Below are positions 1 through 8,352 of a stretch of DNA of 64,000 nucleotides, in pieces; position 1 is the stretch's first letter; each line of letters opens with the position of its first letter. Position numbers and translations under genes: made by a program. Location of the stretch: positions 3,208 through 67,207 of the forward strand of contig DKZA01000043.1 in assembly GCA_002492525.1 (NCBI GenBank), written 5' to 3'. The notes beneath the pieces are model-generated. The model saw nothing but the letters and a program-made list of their open reading frames with translations. It did not search any database and was not told the DNA's origin. The DNA is from Lachnospiraceae bacterium UBA7086. GTDB taxonomy: Bacteria > Bacillota > Clostridia > Lachnospirales > Lachnospiraceae.

Positions 1-70
1 GGGCTACAAGGATTCGAACCTTGAAATGACGGAGTCAGAGTCCGTTGCCTTACCGTTTGGCGATAGCCCA
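1..70 (-). tRNA. tRNA-Gln (anticodon CTG), 3' end cut by window
   Basis: Read on the minus strand the segment folds as a tRNA. The acceptor strand GGGCTA pairs with TAGCCC at the window edge. The anticodon arm is ACGGA-CTCTGAC-TCCGT with anticodon CTG, which reads CAG (glutamine). The T arm contains GGTTCGAATCC. The discriminator base and one acceptor base lie beyond position 1, so the gene is incomplete here. It lies downstream of glnN on the same strand but has its own promoter. Confidence 0.93.
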
Positions 71-83
71 TCAACAATTAACG

Positions 84-112
84 ATTATAAAGGAAAAGAG
101 CCTGTTTGGCAA
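84..112 (-). promoter_or_regulatory. Promoter of tRNA-Gln
   Basis: On the minus strand TTGCCA (107-112) and TATAAT (84-89) are separated by exactly 17 bases. The start would fall a few bases before the tRNA 5' end at 70. The spacer lies inside the hairpin that follows glnN. Confidence 0.7.
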
Positions 113-124
113 GCCCTTTTCCTT
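90..124 (-). terminator. Hairpin after glnN, terminator-like
   Basis: A 15-bp stem with two G-T wobbles and a 5-base loop (minus-strand arms AAGGAAAAGGGCTTG and CAGGCTCTTTTCCTT) follows glnN. The tail TTTATAAT is only weakly U-rich because it doubles as the -10 region of the tRNA promoter. It probably ends the glnN transcript, perhaps inefficiently. Confidence 0.5.
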
Positions 125-163
125 ATTTTTTTGAAAAATTTTTTCGACGGTTTTCTATGGCTT

Positions 164-2275
164 CTAAATTTCAAACATCAGCTCACCGTAAGTAGGAATC
201 GGCCAGTATTCTTTATCCACGATCATCTCCAGTTCATCTGCCGGCTGACGCAGTTCTTCCATAATAACTTTGACCGTGTCTTTATAGAAAAATGCCTGCT
301 CTTTGGCATCTTCCATGGCAGAAGCTTCTTTCTCCACCTTTTCCAGTTTGTGCAGAGCCGCCTGCATGGCCGTCAGTTTCTCACCCACCACTGTTAAGAG
401 TTCATCCTGGGTAGAAGCGTCTGCACCAGCCATCTTCACGGCATTTACCGTATCCGCCAGTGCCTTGGTATAACGGATAACCGCAGGAACAATCTGTTTG
501 CCGGCCATATCAATCATGGTAAGGGCCTCGATATTAATGGTCTTTGCATAGGTCTCATAGATAATCTCTTCGCGGGACTCAAGTTCCACCCTGGTAAAGA
601 TACCAAACTTCTCAAACAATTTTACTGCCTTATCTGTAGTTATCGTACTTGCCGCTTCAATCATGGATTTGATATCCGGAAGCCCTCTTCTGTGAGCCTC
701 TTCTACCCATTCGTCAGAGTAGCCGTTACCATTAAAGATAATCCTCTGGTGTTTGGTCATATATTCCTTGATCAGGTCGTGTATCGCCAGTTCTTTATCC
801 TCGGCTTTCTCCAGGATATCGGCCGCTTCGCAGAAAGCTTCCGCCACAATGGCATTAAGTGTAGTATTAGGGCTTGCAATGGAATCCGCGGAGCCCACCA
901 TACGGAATTCAAACTTATTGCCGGTGAAGGCAAACGGGGACGTCCTGTTACGATCCGTAGCGTCTTTCTGGAAATCGGGCAGGGTCTTAACGCCTGTTAA
1001 GAGGATACCACCCTCCTTGACAGAGGTTGCCTCTCCCGTCTCAATCAGCTGTCTCACCACATCTTCCAACTGCTCGCCTAAAAAGATAGATATGATTGCC
1101 GGAGGTGCCTCGTTAGCCCCCAGTCTGTGATCATTACCCACATCGGAAGCGGACTGCCTTAAAAGATCTGCATGAGTATCCACAGCCTTCATGATACATG
1201 CCAGCACCAGAAGGAATTGCACATTCTCATTGGGCGTATCGCCGGGATCCAAAAGGTTCACCCCGTTATCTGTGGTAATCGACCAGTTATTATGCTTACC
1301 GGAACCATTCACGCCCGCATAGGGTTTCTCATGCAGCAGGCATCTCATATTATGGTGTACTGCAACCCGCTTCATGGTCTCCATCACAATCTGGTTGTGG
1401 TCTACCGCAATATTGGCGGTCTCATAAATGGGTGCCAGTTCGTGCTGTGCGGGAGCCACTTCGTTATGCTGTGTCTTGGCTGTGACGCCTAATTTCCACA
1501 GTTCTTCGTTCAGGTCTTTCATATAAGCGCCTACACGCTCTCTGATAACCCCGAAGTAATGATCCTCCATCTCCTGTCCCTTGGGTGCCGGTGCTCCGAA
1601 CAGCGTACGGCCCGCAAACATCAGGTCGGTCCTCTTCATATATAAATCTTTATCTACCAGGAAATATTCCTGCTCCGGCCCTACGGATGCAACCACCTTG
1701 GTGGCTCCTGTATTGCCAAACAGCCGTACAATCCGCAGAGCCTGATCGCTTAACGCCTCCATGGAACGTAAGAGCGGTGTCTTCTTATCCAGCGCCTCCC
1801 CTGTATATGAGCAGAACGCCGTGGGAATACAAAGAATCTTACCGCAGCCGGACTCTTTGATGAAAGCCGGGGACGTGATATCCCATGCCGTATAACCTCT
1901 CGCCTCGAAGGTAGCCCGCAATCCCCCTGACGGGAAAGATGAAGCATCCGGTTCTCCTTTAATCAGCTCTTTACCGGAGAAATCCGTCATCATCTTGCCT
2001 GTCTCATCGGGATGTGCCACGAAAGCATCATGTTTCTCCGCCGTGATTCCGGTCAAGGGCTGGAACCAATGGGTATAATGGGTAGCTCCCTTTTCCACGG
2101 CCCAGTCTTTCATCGCTTTCGCAACCACGTTAGCGGTATCCATAGACAACTCACCGCCGCGATTCATCACATTAACGACTTCTTTGTACACATTCTTCGG
2201 CAAACGTTCTTTCATCTTGCCAAGCGTAAACACATCCTGCCCGAAAATCTCTTCCACATTAAATACTTCGCTCAT
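164..2275 (-). CDS. glnN: Glutamine synthetase, type III
   Basis: ATP-dependent synthesis of glutamine from glutamate and ammonia in the cytosol. The 703-residue length is typical of the GSIII class, which is larger than GSI. Visible motifs include the metal/substrate site GPEQEYFLVD, NEVAPAQHELAP, and the glutamate-binding NGSGKHNNWSI. The ATG at 2275 is chosen because GAGGAGG stands 8-10 bases upstream. An in-frame ATG at 2353 lies inside the leader hairpins and has no such site. The gene is monocistronic: a promoter and an attenuator-like leader precede it and a hairpin follows it. Nitrogen regulation at the level of transcription elongation is inferred from the leader. The only other ammonium gene in the window is the amt-PII fusion near the right end. 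Confidence 0.96.
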   Translation of the reverse strand: MSEVFNVEEIFGQDVFTLGKMKERLPKNVYKEVVNVMNRGGELSMDTANVVAKAMKDWAVEKGATHYTHWFQPLTGITAEKHDAFVAHPDETGKMMTDFSGKELIKGEPDASSFPSGGLRATFEARGYTAWDITSPAFIKESGCGKILCIPTAFCSYTGEALDKKTPLLRSMEALSDQALRIVRLFGNTGATKVVASVGPEQEYFLVDKDLYMKRTDLMFAGRTLFGAPAPKGQEMEDHYFGVIRERVGAYMKDLNEELWKLGVTAKTQHNEVAPAQHELAPIYETANIAVDHNQIVMETMKRVAVHHNMRCLLHEKPYAGVNGSGKHNNWSITTDNGVNLLDPGDTPNENVQFLLVLACIMKAVDTHADLLRQSASDVGNDHRLGANEAPPAIISIFLGEQLEDVVRQLIETGEATSVKEGGILLTGVKTLPDFQKDATDRNRTSPFAFTGNKFEFRMVGSADSIASPNTTLNAIVAEAFCEAADILEKAEDKELAIHDLIKEYMTKHQRIIFNGNGYSDEWVEEAHRRGLPDIKSMIEAASTITTDKAVKLFEKFGIFTRVELESREEIIYETYAKTINIEALTMIDMAGKQIVPAVIRYTKALADTVNAVKMAGADASTQDELLTVVGEKLTAMQAALHKLEKVEKEASAMEDAKEQAFFYKDTVKVIMEELRQPADELEMIVDKEYWPIPTYGELMFEI

Positions 2276-2292
2276 TTTTTCTCCTCCTCGAT

Positions 2293-2353
2293 AAAAAAAT
2301 GTTCCAAAAATAAACCTTTTTGGAACATCATTGTTCTGGATACCTGTATACAA
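2293..2353 (-). promoter_or_regulatory. glnN leader attenuator with two hexaloop hairpins (ANTAR-type candidate)
   Basis: A perfect 12-bp inverted repeat (2299-2310 and 2317-2328, 6-base loop) is followed on the minus strand by seven T and then the glnN ribosome binding site. This is an intrinsic terminator inside the leader. Just upstream is a hairpin with hexaloop ACAGGT (2337-2352, one mismatch). Next comes a hairpin GAAC-AATGAT-GTTC (2323-2336) whose 3' arm is part of the terminator stem, so the two are mutually exclusive. Both loops have A at position 1 and G at position 4. That is the signature reported for RNAs bound by ANTAR antiterminator proteins. Protein binding is inferred. Confidence 0.65.
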
Positions 2354-2417
2354 CCTTTTCTATAAAGATACTCTATAATTTTTTTAATTGCAATACCTAA
2401 TTTGTATTTTCGTCTAT

Positions 2418-2446
2418 TTTATATAAAAATAAATAACTTTCATCAA
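2418..2446 (-). promoter_or_regulatory. Probable glnN promoter
   Basis: On the minus strand TTGATG (2441-2446) and TATAAA (2418-2423) are spaced 17 bases apart. The leader would be about 135 nt, long enough to carry the two hexaloop hairpins and terminator. A second possibility, TTGCAA-17-TATCTT, lies closer to the gene. Confidence 0.5.
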
Positions 2447-2469
2447 TCTGTTGTCTAAATTACACAATC

Positions 2470-3969
2470 CTATCTTCCCATGGTATTCTCCGGCTCATAG
2501 GTACAAAACCACACGCTGTCCACAATCTTGCGCGTCTGGTTATTATAAACGATGACGTTCAGTCCGCTCTGGTTCTTGGAGAACTCTTCTCCCCCAATCT
2601 GCACAGAAGCTAATCCATTGCCCTCTTCATCCCTGGTACTGAACGCATACAGAGGCATATATCCGCCCTGGATTGCTCCCCGATACTCCACCGTCCCAAA
2701 AGATACTTCTTCCATCAATACCTTACCGTCAGAAATCACCGCCAGATAATTACACCCCTCCTGTCCGGCCAACTCCGCGGACAGACCAAGCTGTCTTAGA
2801 ATAGCCAGAGTAGATTCTCTCAGCGCCCCGGTAAATTCATCTTTAGAAGCAAAGATAACCGCATACTCCTTATGATCAAGCGCCGACAGATAGGTATCAA
2901 TATCCCCGGTATGGTCCAGGCTGCACTGATCCATGATAAAGTCATAGTCTTCTCTGCTTTCTTCCCACTGGCGCTGCGTTTTAGGCTCGATACCGAACTG
3001 TTTGCTTAGTACCGCACCCATATAATCGGTCACCTTCACTGCGCCCCATATATTCGGGTGTCCATCGTCACAATTATCCACCGCAATCTGATAGCCCATC
3101 TCCTGATAAACGCCCTGCTCATTAAAGCTGATAAAAGTAAGGCCCTTTTCGTCCGCATAGGCCTGTACGGCATTACACTTGGTAAGGTCTGCCGCCATAG
3201 CCGGAGTAATCGTCAGAATCAGCGTAATATCGTTTTCCCTGCACAGATCATTTATCTTATCCAGATACTCTAACATCAGGGGCGCCATTTCAGCCCGCTC
3301 GTCGGTCTCGCTGGTATCATGGGGCACAAAATTCTCCCCCGCTTCCCCCAGATAAAAATACAGGGGTGCGAATCCCTTCAACCCGGATTTGCCTGCCATC
3401 TCTTTATATCGGTAATCATTCCTGTCTAAATTCTCCCATCTGGTATGATAGCGCACGTTGGGAAAATAATAGCTCCACACATCCTGTTTCTCATCCACCG
3501 CACATATCGTCTTAACCGCCTCCGCCTTAACAGGAGACCATTTCATGAAGTCAAGCGCCTTTCTCGTATAGCTCTCCTCTGTATTCAGAGGCTCATCTAC
3601 CATATAAGGAAAGCAGAAATAACACTCCAGAACAACGGCCTTGGGAGACTGATAACGAAGCGCCTCTTTCAACCAATAATAGGAAGTCACCATCCCCTGC
3701 TGCTCACAGCCCAGGTTATAACTGGTGATACCGTACTGGTTGTACAGCTCCTGCGGCACAAAGGAGGTAACCCCATGACTGCTTCCTAAGAAAAGCACAT
3801 CCGCCGTATTTTTCTCCAGATCATAGAATCCGGCATAAGTGGTGGTCGTAGGCCAGTCAATATCCGTAAAAAATTTAGGCGTGATCAATCTGGTATACAC
3901 ATAGAAACAAATCATAAATACTGCAAAAAAACCTGTCGCTCTGAAAGCAAATCTTTTATTCTTCTTCAT
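2470..3969 (-). CDS. SGNH-type envelope hydrolase/acyltransferase partner of MBOAT
   Basis: A 499-residue protein with one N-terminal membrane segment (about residues 10-27) and the rest outside. The segment VLFLGSSHGVTSF (around residue 60) carries the nucleophile Ser of an SGNH fold. A later DDGHPNIWGA (around residue 280) fits the Asp/His end of the catalytic set. It starts 3 bases after the MBOAT gene and is surely co-transcribed. By analogy with DltB/DltD and AlgI/AlgJ/AlgX pairs, it should move or remove acyl groups (acetyl or other) on a surface polymer. The C-terminal 170 residues look like an extra domain that I do not recognise. The polymer is unknown, and no dltA or dltC is present. 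Confidence 0.75.
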   Translation of the reverse strand: MKKNKRFAFRATGFFAVFMICFYVYTRLITPKFFTDIDWPTTTTYAGFYDLEKNTADVLFLGSSHGVTSFVPQELYNQYGITSYNLGCEQQGMVTSYYWLKEALRYQSPKAVVLECYFCFPYMVDEPLNTEESYTRKALDFMKWSPVKAEAVKTICAVDEKQDVWSYYFPNVRYHTRWENLDRNDYRYKEMAGKSGLKGFAPLYFYLGEAGENFVPHDTSETDERAEMAPLMLEYLDKINDLCRENDITLILTITPAMAADLTKCNAVQAYADEKGLTFISFNEQGVYQEMGYQIAVDNCDDGHPNIWGAVKVTDYMGAVLSKQFGIEPKTQRQWEESREDYDFIMDQCSLDHTGDIDTYLSALDHKEYAVIFASKDEFTGALRESTLAILRQLGLSAELAGQEGCNYLAVISDGKVLMEEVSFGTVEYRGAIQGGYMPLYAFSTRDEEGNGLASVQIGGEEFSKNQSGLNVIVYNNQTRKIVDSVWFCTYEPENTMGR

Positions 3970-3972
3970 AGC

Positions 3973-5409
3973 CTAAAATCCCCCGTATATAAATGCCTGC
4001 GAGTCATACCCCATACCATAGGCTCCGTAAGTCATGATTCCAAAGATGACCACCAGATAAAACGCCCATCTGATATAGAGAGGCTGTCTGAAGATCACCT
4101 CCGAAAAAACCACTCCTCTTTCCTGTTTCACGCTGACCAGCAGAAGAATCAGAATGGAAACGATCAAAACCACCCACTCCTTCCAGTCAAGCCCCAGAGA
4201 CAACAGCGCATCATTGGTAAAAATCCATACATTCCTGACGCGGAACATACTGCTTATCATCTGTATGCCTGTCCGCAGGTTCTCAGCCCGGAAAATAATC
4301 CATGCCACCATCACACACAGAAAAGTCCATGTTCTGCGTATCCATATCATTATTTCCGAATCCTCTTCCAGCCTTAAGAATTCGACCGCCCTGTGCTGTA
4401 TACCCTCCGTCAGCTGGCCCATAATCTGATAAGCTGCATGTAATAACCCCCAGACCACAAACCGCAGTCCTGCACCATGCCAGATGCCGCTGACTACGAA
4501 TGTCAGAATCAGATTGATAAAAGTTCTGATCCGTCCTTTGCGGCTGCCGCCCAGCGGAATATACACATAATCTTTGAGCCATTCGCTCAAGGATATATGC
4601 CACCTATGCCAGAAATCTTTGACAGAAACTGCCAGATAGGGATGATGAAAATTATCCGCCAGCTGAATCCCAAACAGATTGGCCACCCCTTTGGAGATGG
4701 AAATGCACGCTGCAAAATCCGCATATAATTGTATGCTGTATAAAACACCGGCAACCAGAACATAACAGCCGATATACTGATGGGGAAGGTCAAATATCTC
4801 ATCCACCACCACCGCTGCCCTGTCCGCAATCATCAGTTTCAGAAAAAAGCCCCACAACATCCTGTAAAATCCCGTCACTACTGTTTTTTCGCAGAACAAA
4901 TGTCCGGTATAAAGCTGTCCGGCAAGTTTATCATAACGCGGTATGGGACCCTGCACGATCTGCGGAAAAAACATCACAAACAGAGCGAACCTGGCAGGAT
5001 TCCTCTGCGCCTCAATCCTGCCCTTATAAATATCAGCCAGATAGGAAATTATCTGCAGCGTATAGAAGGAAATGCCCAACGGCACAATCCATGAGACGGC
5101 ATCTTTATGCAATAAGATTTCCAGAACATAATTACCGTTTTTGCAGGAAAACCACGGAAGAATCACCAACGCCACCGCAGCTGCAAGTATGCTTCTTTTG
5201 GGTGTCTTCTGAAGCAGCAGCCCGGCACCATAAGCGATGGCGATGGTGACCAGAATCACTGCCATCCCGGCTCCCGTATCAAGAGCCTTCCAGTAGAAGA
5301 ATATACTCCCGCCCAACAGCGCAAGCCATCTGTTCTTTGGGGGAAGAACATAATATAGCAGTAGTACAGCCAAAACAAATATATAAAATTCAATAGCCAT
5401 GTAGGTCAT
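3973..5409 (-). CDS. MBOAT family membrane O-acyltransferase
   Basis: A 478-residue, strongly hydrophobic protein of about ten or more membrane segments. The family landmarks are visible: VQGPIPRYDKL, DFWHRWHISLSEWLKDYVYIPLGGSRKG and the catalytic-His region VVSGIWHGAGLRFVVWGLLH. It belongs to the AlgI/DltB branch that carries an acyl group across the membrane to an extracellular acceptor. The start at 5409 has GGAAG seven bases upstream. The SGNH gene follows within 3 bases, the usual two-component layout for exopolysaccharide or wall-polymer acylation. The specific acceptor cannot be told from the sequence. Confidence 0.88.
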   Translation of the reverse strand: MTYMAIEFYIFVLAVLLLYYVLPPKNRWLALLGGSIFFYWKALDTGAGMAVILVTIAIAYGAGLLLQKTPKRSILAAAVALVILPWFSCKNGNYVLEILLHKDAVSWIVPLGISFYTLQIISYLADIYKGRIEAQRNPARFALFVMFFPQIVQGPIPRYDKLAGQLYTGHLFCEKTVVTGFYRMLWGFFLKLMIADRAAVVVDEIFDLPHQYIGCYVLVAGVLYSIQLYADFAACISISKGVANLFGIQLADNFHHPYLAVSVKDFWHRWHISLSEWLKDYVYIPLGGSRKGRIRTFINLILTFVVSGIWHGAGLRFVVWGLLHAAYQIMGQLTEGIQHRAVEFLRLEEDSEIMIWIRRTWTFLCVMVAWIIFRAENLRTGIQMISSMFRVRNVWIFTNDALLSLGLDWKEWVVLIVSILILLLVSVKQERGVVFSEVIFRQPLYIRWAFYLVVIFGIMTYGAYGMGYDSQAFIYGGF

Positions 5410-5458
5410 ATCGTTTCTTCCAATCTGTTATTTCTCTTCTGTATCTTATTTTTCTTTT

Positions 5459-6733
5459 CTATTTCTGTACTTTACTGCGCAGGATATCATACACTGCCGG
5501 CATCTGACTCAATTTCACATCAATCACCTGTTTAGAGTGGGGGCAAGACTCTACCGGCTGTCCTTGTTCATCGTACATGGCAAGCACTTTGACTGGAACA
5601 TTGGTGCCGTCCGGCTTCATGATTTCAATATCGTCTCCCACGCTGAACTTATTACGCTGTTCGATACGGGCACAGGCACATGGCTCCTTATCCACAGACG
5701 GTCTGCCGTCTGCTTCCGGCACAGGCACCAGGCTTCCGACAATGCCCAAATAAGTATATTCATTGACATAGGTACTATTATCATAAATCTGGGTATTTTC
5801 ATCTGTCCTGCCAAAATAAAACCCCGTAGTGAACTGTCGATAGGTACACTTGGCAATTTCCGCCAGATACCAGTCCATGTTGGCCAGATACTGCTCTTTT
5901 GATGCAAGGCAGTCATCGATTGCCCGCCGGTAAGTACGCGCTACAGTCGCCACATAAAGCGCTGTCTTCATTCTTCCTTCAATCTTAAAGCTGTCGATGC
6001 CCGCATCAATCAGCTCCGGAATATGTTCGATCATACACAGGTCTTTAGAATTAAAAATATAAGTACCCCGTTCATTCTCATAAACGGGCAGGTACTCTCC
6101 CGGCCTTGTCTCCTCCACCACCGCATACTTCCAACGGCAGGGATGGGTACAGGCTCCACGGTTAGCGTCCCGGCCTGTAAAATAATGACTCAGAAGACAT
6201 CTCCCTGAATAGGAAATACACATGGCCCCATGGATAAAGCTCTCCATTTCCATCTCCTCCGGAATCTGCGCTCTGATTTCCTTCAATTCCTGCAAAGATA
6301 ATTCCCTGGCAGAGACAACACGCTTTGCCCCCTGATTATACCAGAACCTGTAGGTCATATAGTTGGTATTATTTGCCTGGGTAGAGATATGAATATCTAC
6401 CTCGGGACAGATTTCCCTCGCCAGCATAAACATCCCCGGATCCGCAATGATAAGCGCATCAGGAGCAAGCTCTTTTAATTCCTGAAAATATGCCCTTGCA
6501 CCTTCCAGGTCATAGTTATGGGCCAGAATATTCGCCGTCACATGCACCCGCACGCCTCGTTCATGGGCAAACGCAATACCCTGTGCCATTTCTTCCATGG
6601 TAAAATTCTTGGCTTTGGCCCGCAGCCCAAAAGCCTCTCCGCCGATATAAACCGCATCCGCCCCGAAAACAACTGCCGTCTTTAACACCTCAAGACTGCT
6701 GGCCGGAACCAACAATTCTGGTCTCTTCCTCAT
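5459..6733 (-). CDS. trhP: U32-family protein, tRNA uridine-34 hydroxylation (TrhP-like)
   Basis: A 424-residue peptidase-U32 family protein beginning RPELLVPASSLEVLKTAVVFGADAVYIGG. Family Cys residues are present in MCISYSGRCLLS and GACTHPCRWKY. Members of this group (B. subtilis YrrN/YrrO, E. coli TrhP/YegQ) make 5-hydroxyuridine at tRNA wobble position 34 using prephenate-dependent chemistry. The old name collagenase is probably misleading. The next gene upstream is the matching methyltransferase trmR, so the two steps to 5-methoxyuridine sit side by side as in Bacillus. The ATG has GAGAGAGG upstream. Only one U32 protein is present, where Bacillus has two. Confidence 0.88.
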   Translation of the reverse strand: MRKRPELLVPASSLEVLKTAVVFGADAVYIGGEAFGLRAKAKNFTMEEMAQGIAFAHERGVRVHVTANILAHNYDLEGARAYFQELKELAPDALIIADPGMFMLAREICPEVDIHISTQANNTNYMTYRFWYNQGAKRVVSARELSLQELKEIRAQIPEEMEMESFIHGAMCISYSGRCLLSHYFTGRDANRGACTHPCRWKYAVVEETRPGEYLPVYENERGTYIFNSKDLCMIEHIPELIDAGIDSFKIEGRMKTALYVATVARTYRRAIDDCLASKEQYLANMDWYLAEIAKCTYRQFTTGFYFGRTDENTQIYDNSTYVNEYTYLGIVGSLVPVPEADGRPSVDKEPCACARIEQRNKFSVGDDIEIMKPDGTNVPVKVLAMYDEQGQPVESCPHSKQVIDVKLSQMPAVYDILRSKVQK

Positions 6734-6759
6734 GATAAACCTCTCTCAAAACCTTGTCC

Positions 6760-7401
6760 TCACTTTTTGACACTTACTGTCACACCATCCCCCACCGGCA
6801 GTATCACCGATTCTAACTGTTCATGATGTTTTACCTCATACAGATACTCCCGCATCCTGCTATGTATCGTCCTGTTTCTTCTTGTCACCGCGAAACGGGA
6901 CTCTATCACTTCCCCATCCTGCAATACATTATCAGAAAGCAAAATGCCGCCCTTTCCAAGCAGTCTCACCACATCCGGCAGAAAGTTGATATACTGCCCC
7001 TTGGCCGCATCCATAAAGATAAGATCATAGCTTCCCGTAAGATCTTTCAAGATATCCGCCGCGTCACCGCAAAGCAGTGTGATCTCCCCCTCCCTGCCGG
7101 CACGTCTGAAATTCTCTCTGGCAATGGGAATCCGTTTCTCATAGTTTTCTATGGTCGTAATCCGACACCCCTCCGGTGCATACTCGCTCATCAATAACGC
7201 AGAAAAACCAATGGCACAGCCGACTTCTAAAATAGACATCGGCTTACGCACCGCAAGCAGGAACTTGATAAGCCCCTGGGTCTGCGTGCGTATGATGGGC
7301 ACATTGGTTTCTTTTGCTTCACGTTCTATCTGATCTAAGAAAGGCGTATTGCCGGGTTCAAGCGAATCAATAAATGCGCTCATGCGCTCGTCTGTTATCA
7401 T
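6760..7401 (-). CDS. trmR: tRNA 5-hydroxyuridine methyltransferase (O-methyltransferase family)
   Basis: A 213-residue class I SAM methyltransferase. The glycine-rich motif I SILEVGCAIGFSALLM is at about residue 57, and the metal/catalytic segment YDLIFMDAAKGQY is at about residue 130. It matches the YrrM/TrmR group, which methylates ho5U34 of tRNA to mo5U34. The family also contains catechol O-methyltransferases, but the neighbouring trhP makes the tRNA role by far the best choice. GGAGGG lies upstream of the ATG. It belongs to the minus-strand series from ireB down to trhP. Confidence 0.87.
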   Translation of the reverse strand: MITDERMSAFIDSLEPGNTPFLDQIEREAKETNVPIIRTQTQGLIKFLLAVRKPMSILEVGCAIGFSALLMSEYAPEGCRITTIENYEKRIPIARENFRRAGREGEITLLCGDAADILKDLTGSYDLIFMDAAKGQYINFLPDVVRLLGKGGILLSDNVLQDGEVIESRFAVTRRNRTIHSRMREYLYEVKHHEQLESVILPVGDGVTVSVKK

Positions 7402-7435
7402 GGCATATGCCCTCCTGCTGTGCTATATCTTCCGG

Positions 7436-7957
7436 CTACTCATCTCCATTCTCTCCGGAACCGTCTTCTCCCTGCGTCTCTTCCTCTGCATCGCCTTCCT
7501 GTTCTCCGTTCGCTTCGGACATCTGCTCATTACTGATACCGGTAATTTCTTCAATGCTGGGAACACCGGTTTCTGAAAGATCTTCCGTTTCTTCCGGAAC
7601 AGTGGACATCACGGAAAGCATTTCCTCACTGGTCATAGAAGTATTCAGATCATAAATGCCCGGCTGTATCTTATCATGGCTCTCTGACACCAATTCCTGA
7701 ATCACAAACAAATTGGCATCCCGAATCAGCCCTTTGTCCTGAAGCATCTGCCCAATCTCTTTGACAGAGGCTGTCTCCTCCACATAAATACTGATGGTCC
7801 TGCCCTCACCCACTGTCATCGGTTCTTCCGCAAACACCCGGTATCCATAATCATAGGCTTTCGTTGCTGTCCTAAAGATAAACATGACGATCAAAACAAA
7901 TGCCACTATTTTAATAATAAGCTCCACGGTGCCCCCGATAATCGCTCCTATTTTCAT
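7436..7957 (-). CDS. Short MltG/YceG-like membrane protein lacking the catalytic domain
   Basis: 173 residues: one membrane helix (about 10-30), then a region (about 48-110) resembling the N-terminal LysM-like part of MltG. The recognisable pattern is TISIYVEETASVKEIGQMLQ, LIRDANLF and QPGIYDL. An acidic tail rich in Glu, Gly and Asp follows. Full MltG (about 340 residues) cuts nascent glycan strands, and its catalytic Glu domain is entirely missing here. The gene stands where yrrL (mltG) stands in Bacillus, between the ruvX block and trmR, so it is a lineage-specific shortened relative rather than an accident. The ATG at 7957 is preceded by GGAGG. Its function may be non-enzymatic peptidoglycan binding. 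Confidence 0.72.
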   Translation of the reverse strand: MKIGAIIGGTVELIIKIVAFVLIVMFIFRTATKAYDYGYRVFAEEPMTVGEGRTISIYVEETASVKEIGQMLQDKGLIRDANLFVIQELVSESHDKIQPGIYDLNTSMTSEEMLSVMSTVPEETEDLSETGVPSIEEITGISNEQMSEANGEQEGDAEEETQGEDGSGENGDE

Positions 7958-7974
7958 ACAAACCTCCAGATAAA

Positions 7975-8310
7975 TCAAAGTTCAAAATCTATGGCCTGCG
8001 CAAGCAGCAGATCTATCTCCTGCATTAGACGGCAGAAAGACAGTTCCGCTCTTAAGAAATCATCTACCAAAGGATTTTCCCTGAACTTCTCATACTCCCT
8101 TTCAAAAGCATCCATGCGGTCAAATAAGTCCTCCCCATCGGTCTCGTTCTGGAGTTCAAAGTTACGCTGCCGAAATTCATTTACTTTGTCATACAACTCC
8201 GGCTGCTTTTTAATCCTCTCTCTCTGATGCAGATACTCCTTATAAGTATCGGATGCCATAATCTTATCTGCAAACTGCTTGATAGCCTCTTTCATCTCGC
8301 TGTCTGACAT
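7975..8310 (-). CDS. YlbF/YmcA family regulator
   Basis: 111 residues, all-helical and highly charged, matching the YlbF/YmcA (DUF964) family. In Bacillus these proteins form a complex with YaaT that acts with RNase Y on mRNA processing and affects competence, sporulation and biofilm. Here the gene lies directly after RNase J and before the MltG-like gene, so a link with RNA decay is plausible. AAGGAGGGACC stands before the ATG. Only one member is found in this window, so whether it forms the same complex cannot be said. Confidence 0.8.
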   Translation of the reverse strand: MSDSEMKEAIKQFADKIMASDTYKEYLHQRERIKKQPELYDKVNEFRQRNFELQNETDGEDLFDRMDAFEREYEKFRENPLVDDFLRAELSFCRLMQEIDLLLAQAIDFEL

Positions 8311-8352
8311 GCTGGTCCCTCCTTAAAGTACGTTTCCCCAATTAGGTCTTAT

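Noticed and set aside
1..164. tRNA end as an attachment site for an integrated element
   Set aside because: No repeat of the tRNA 3' end was noticed further right, and no integrase was found.
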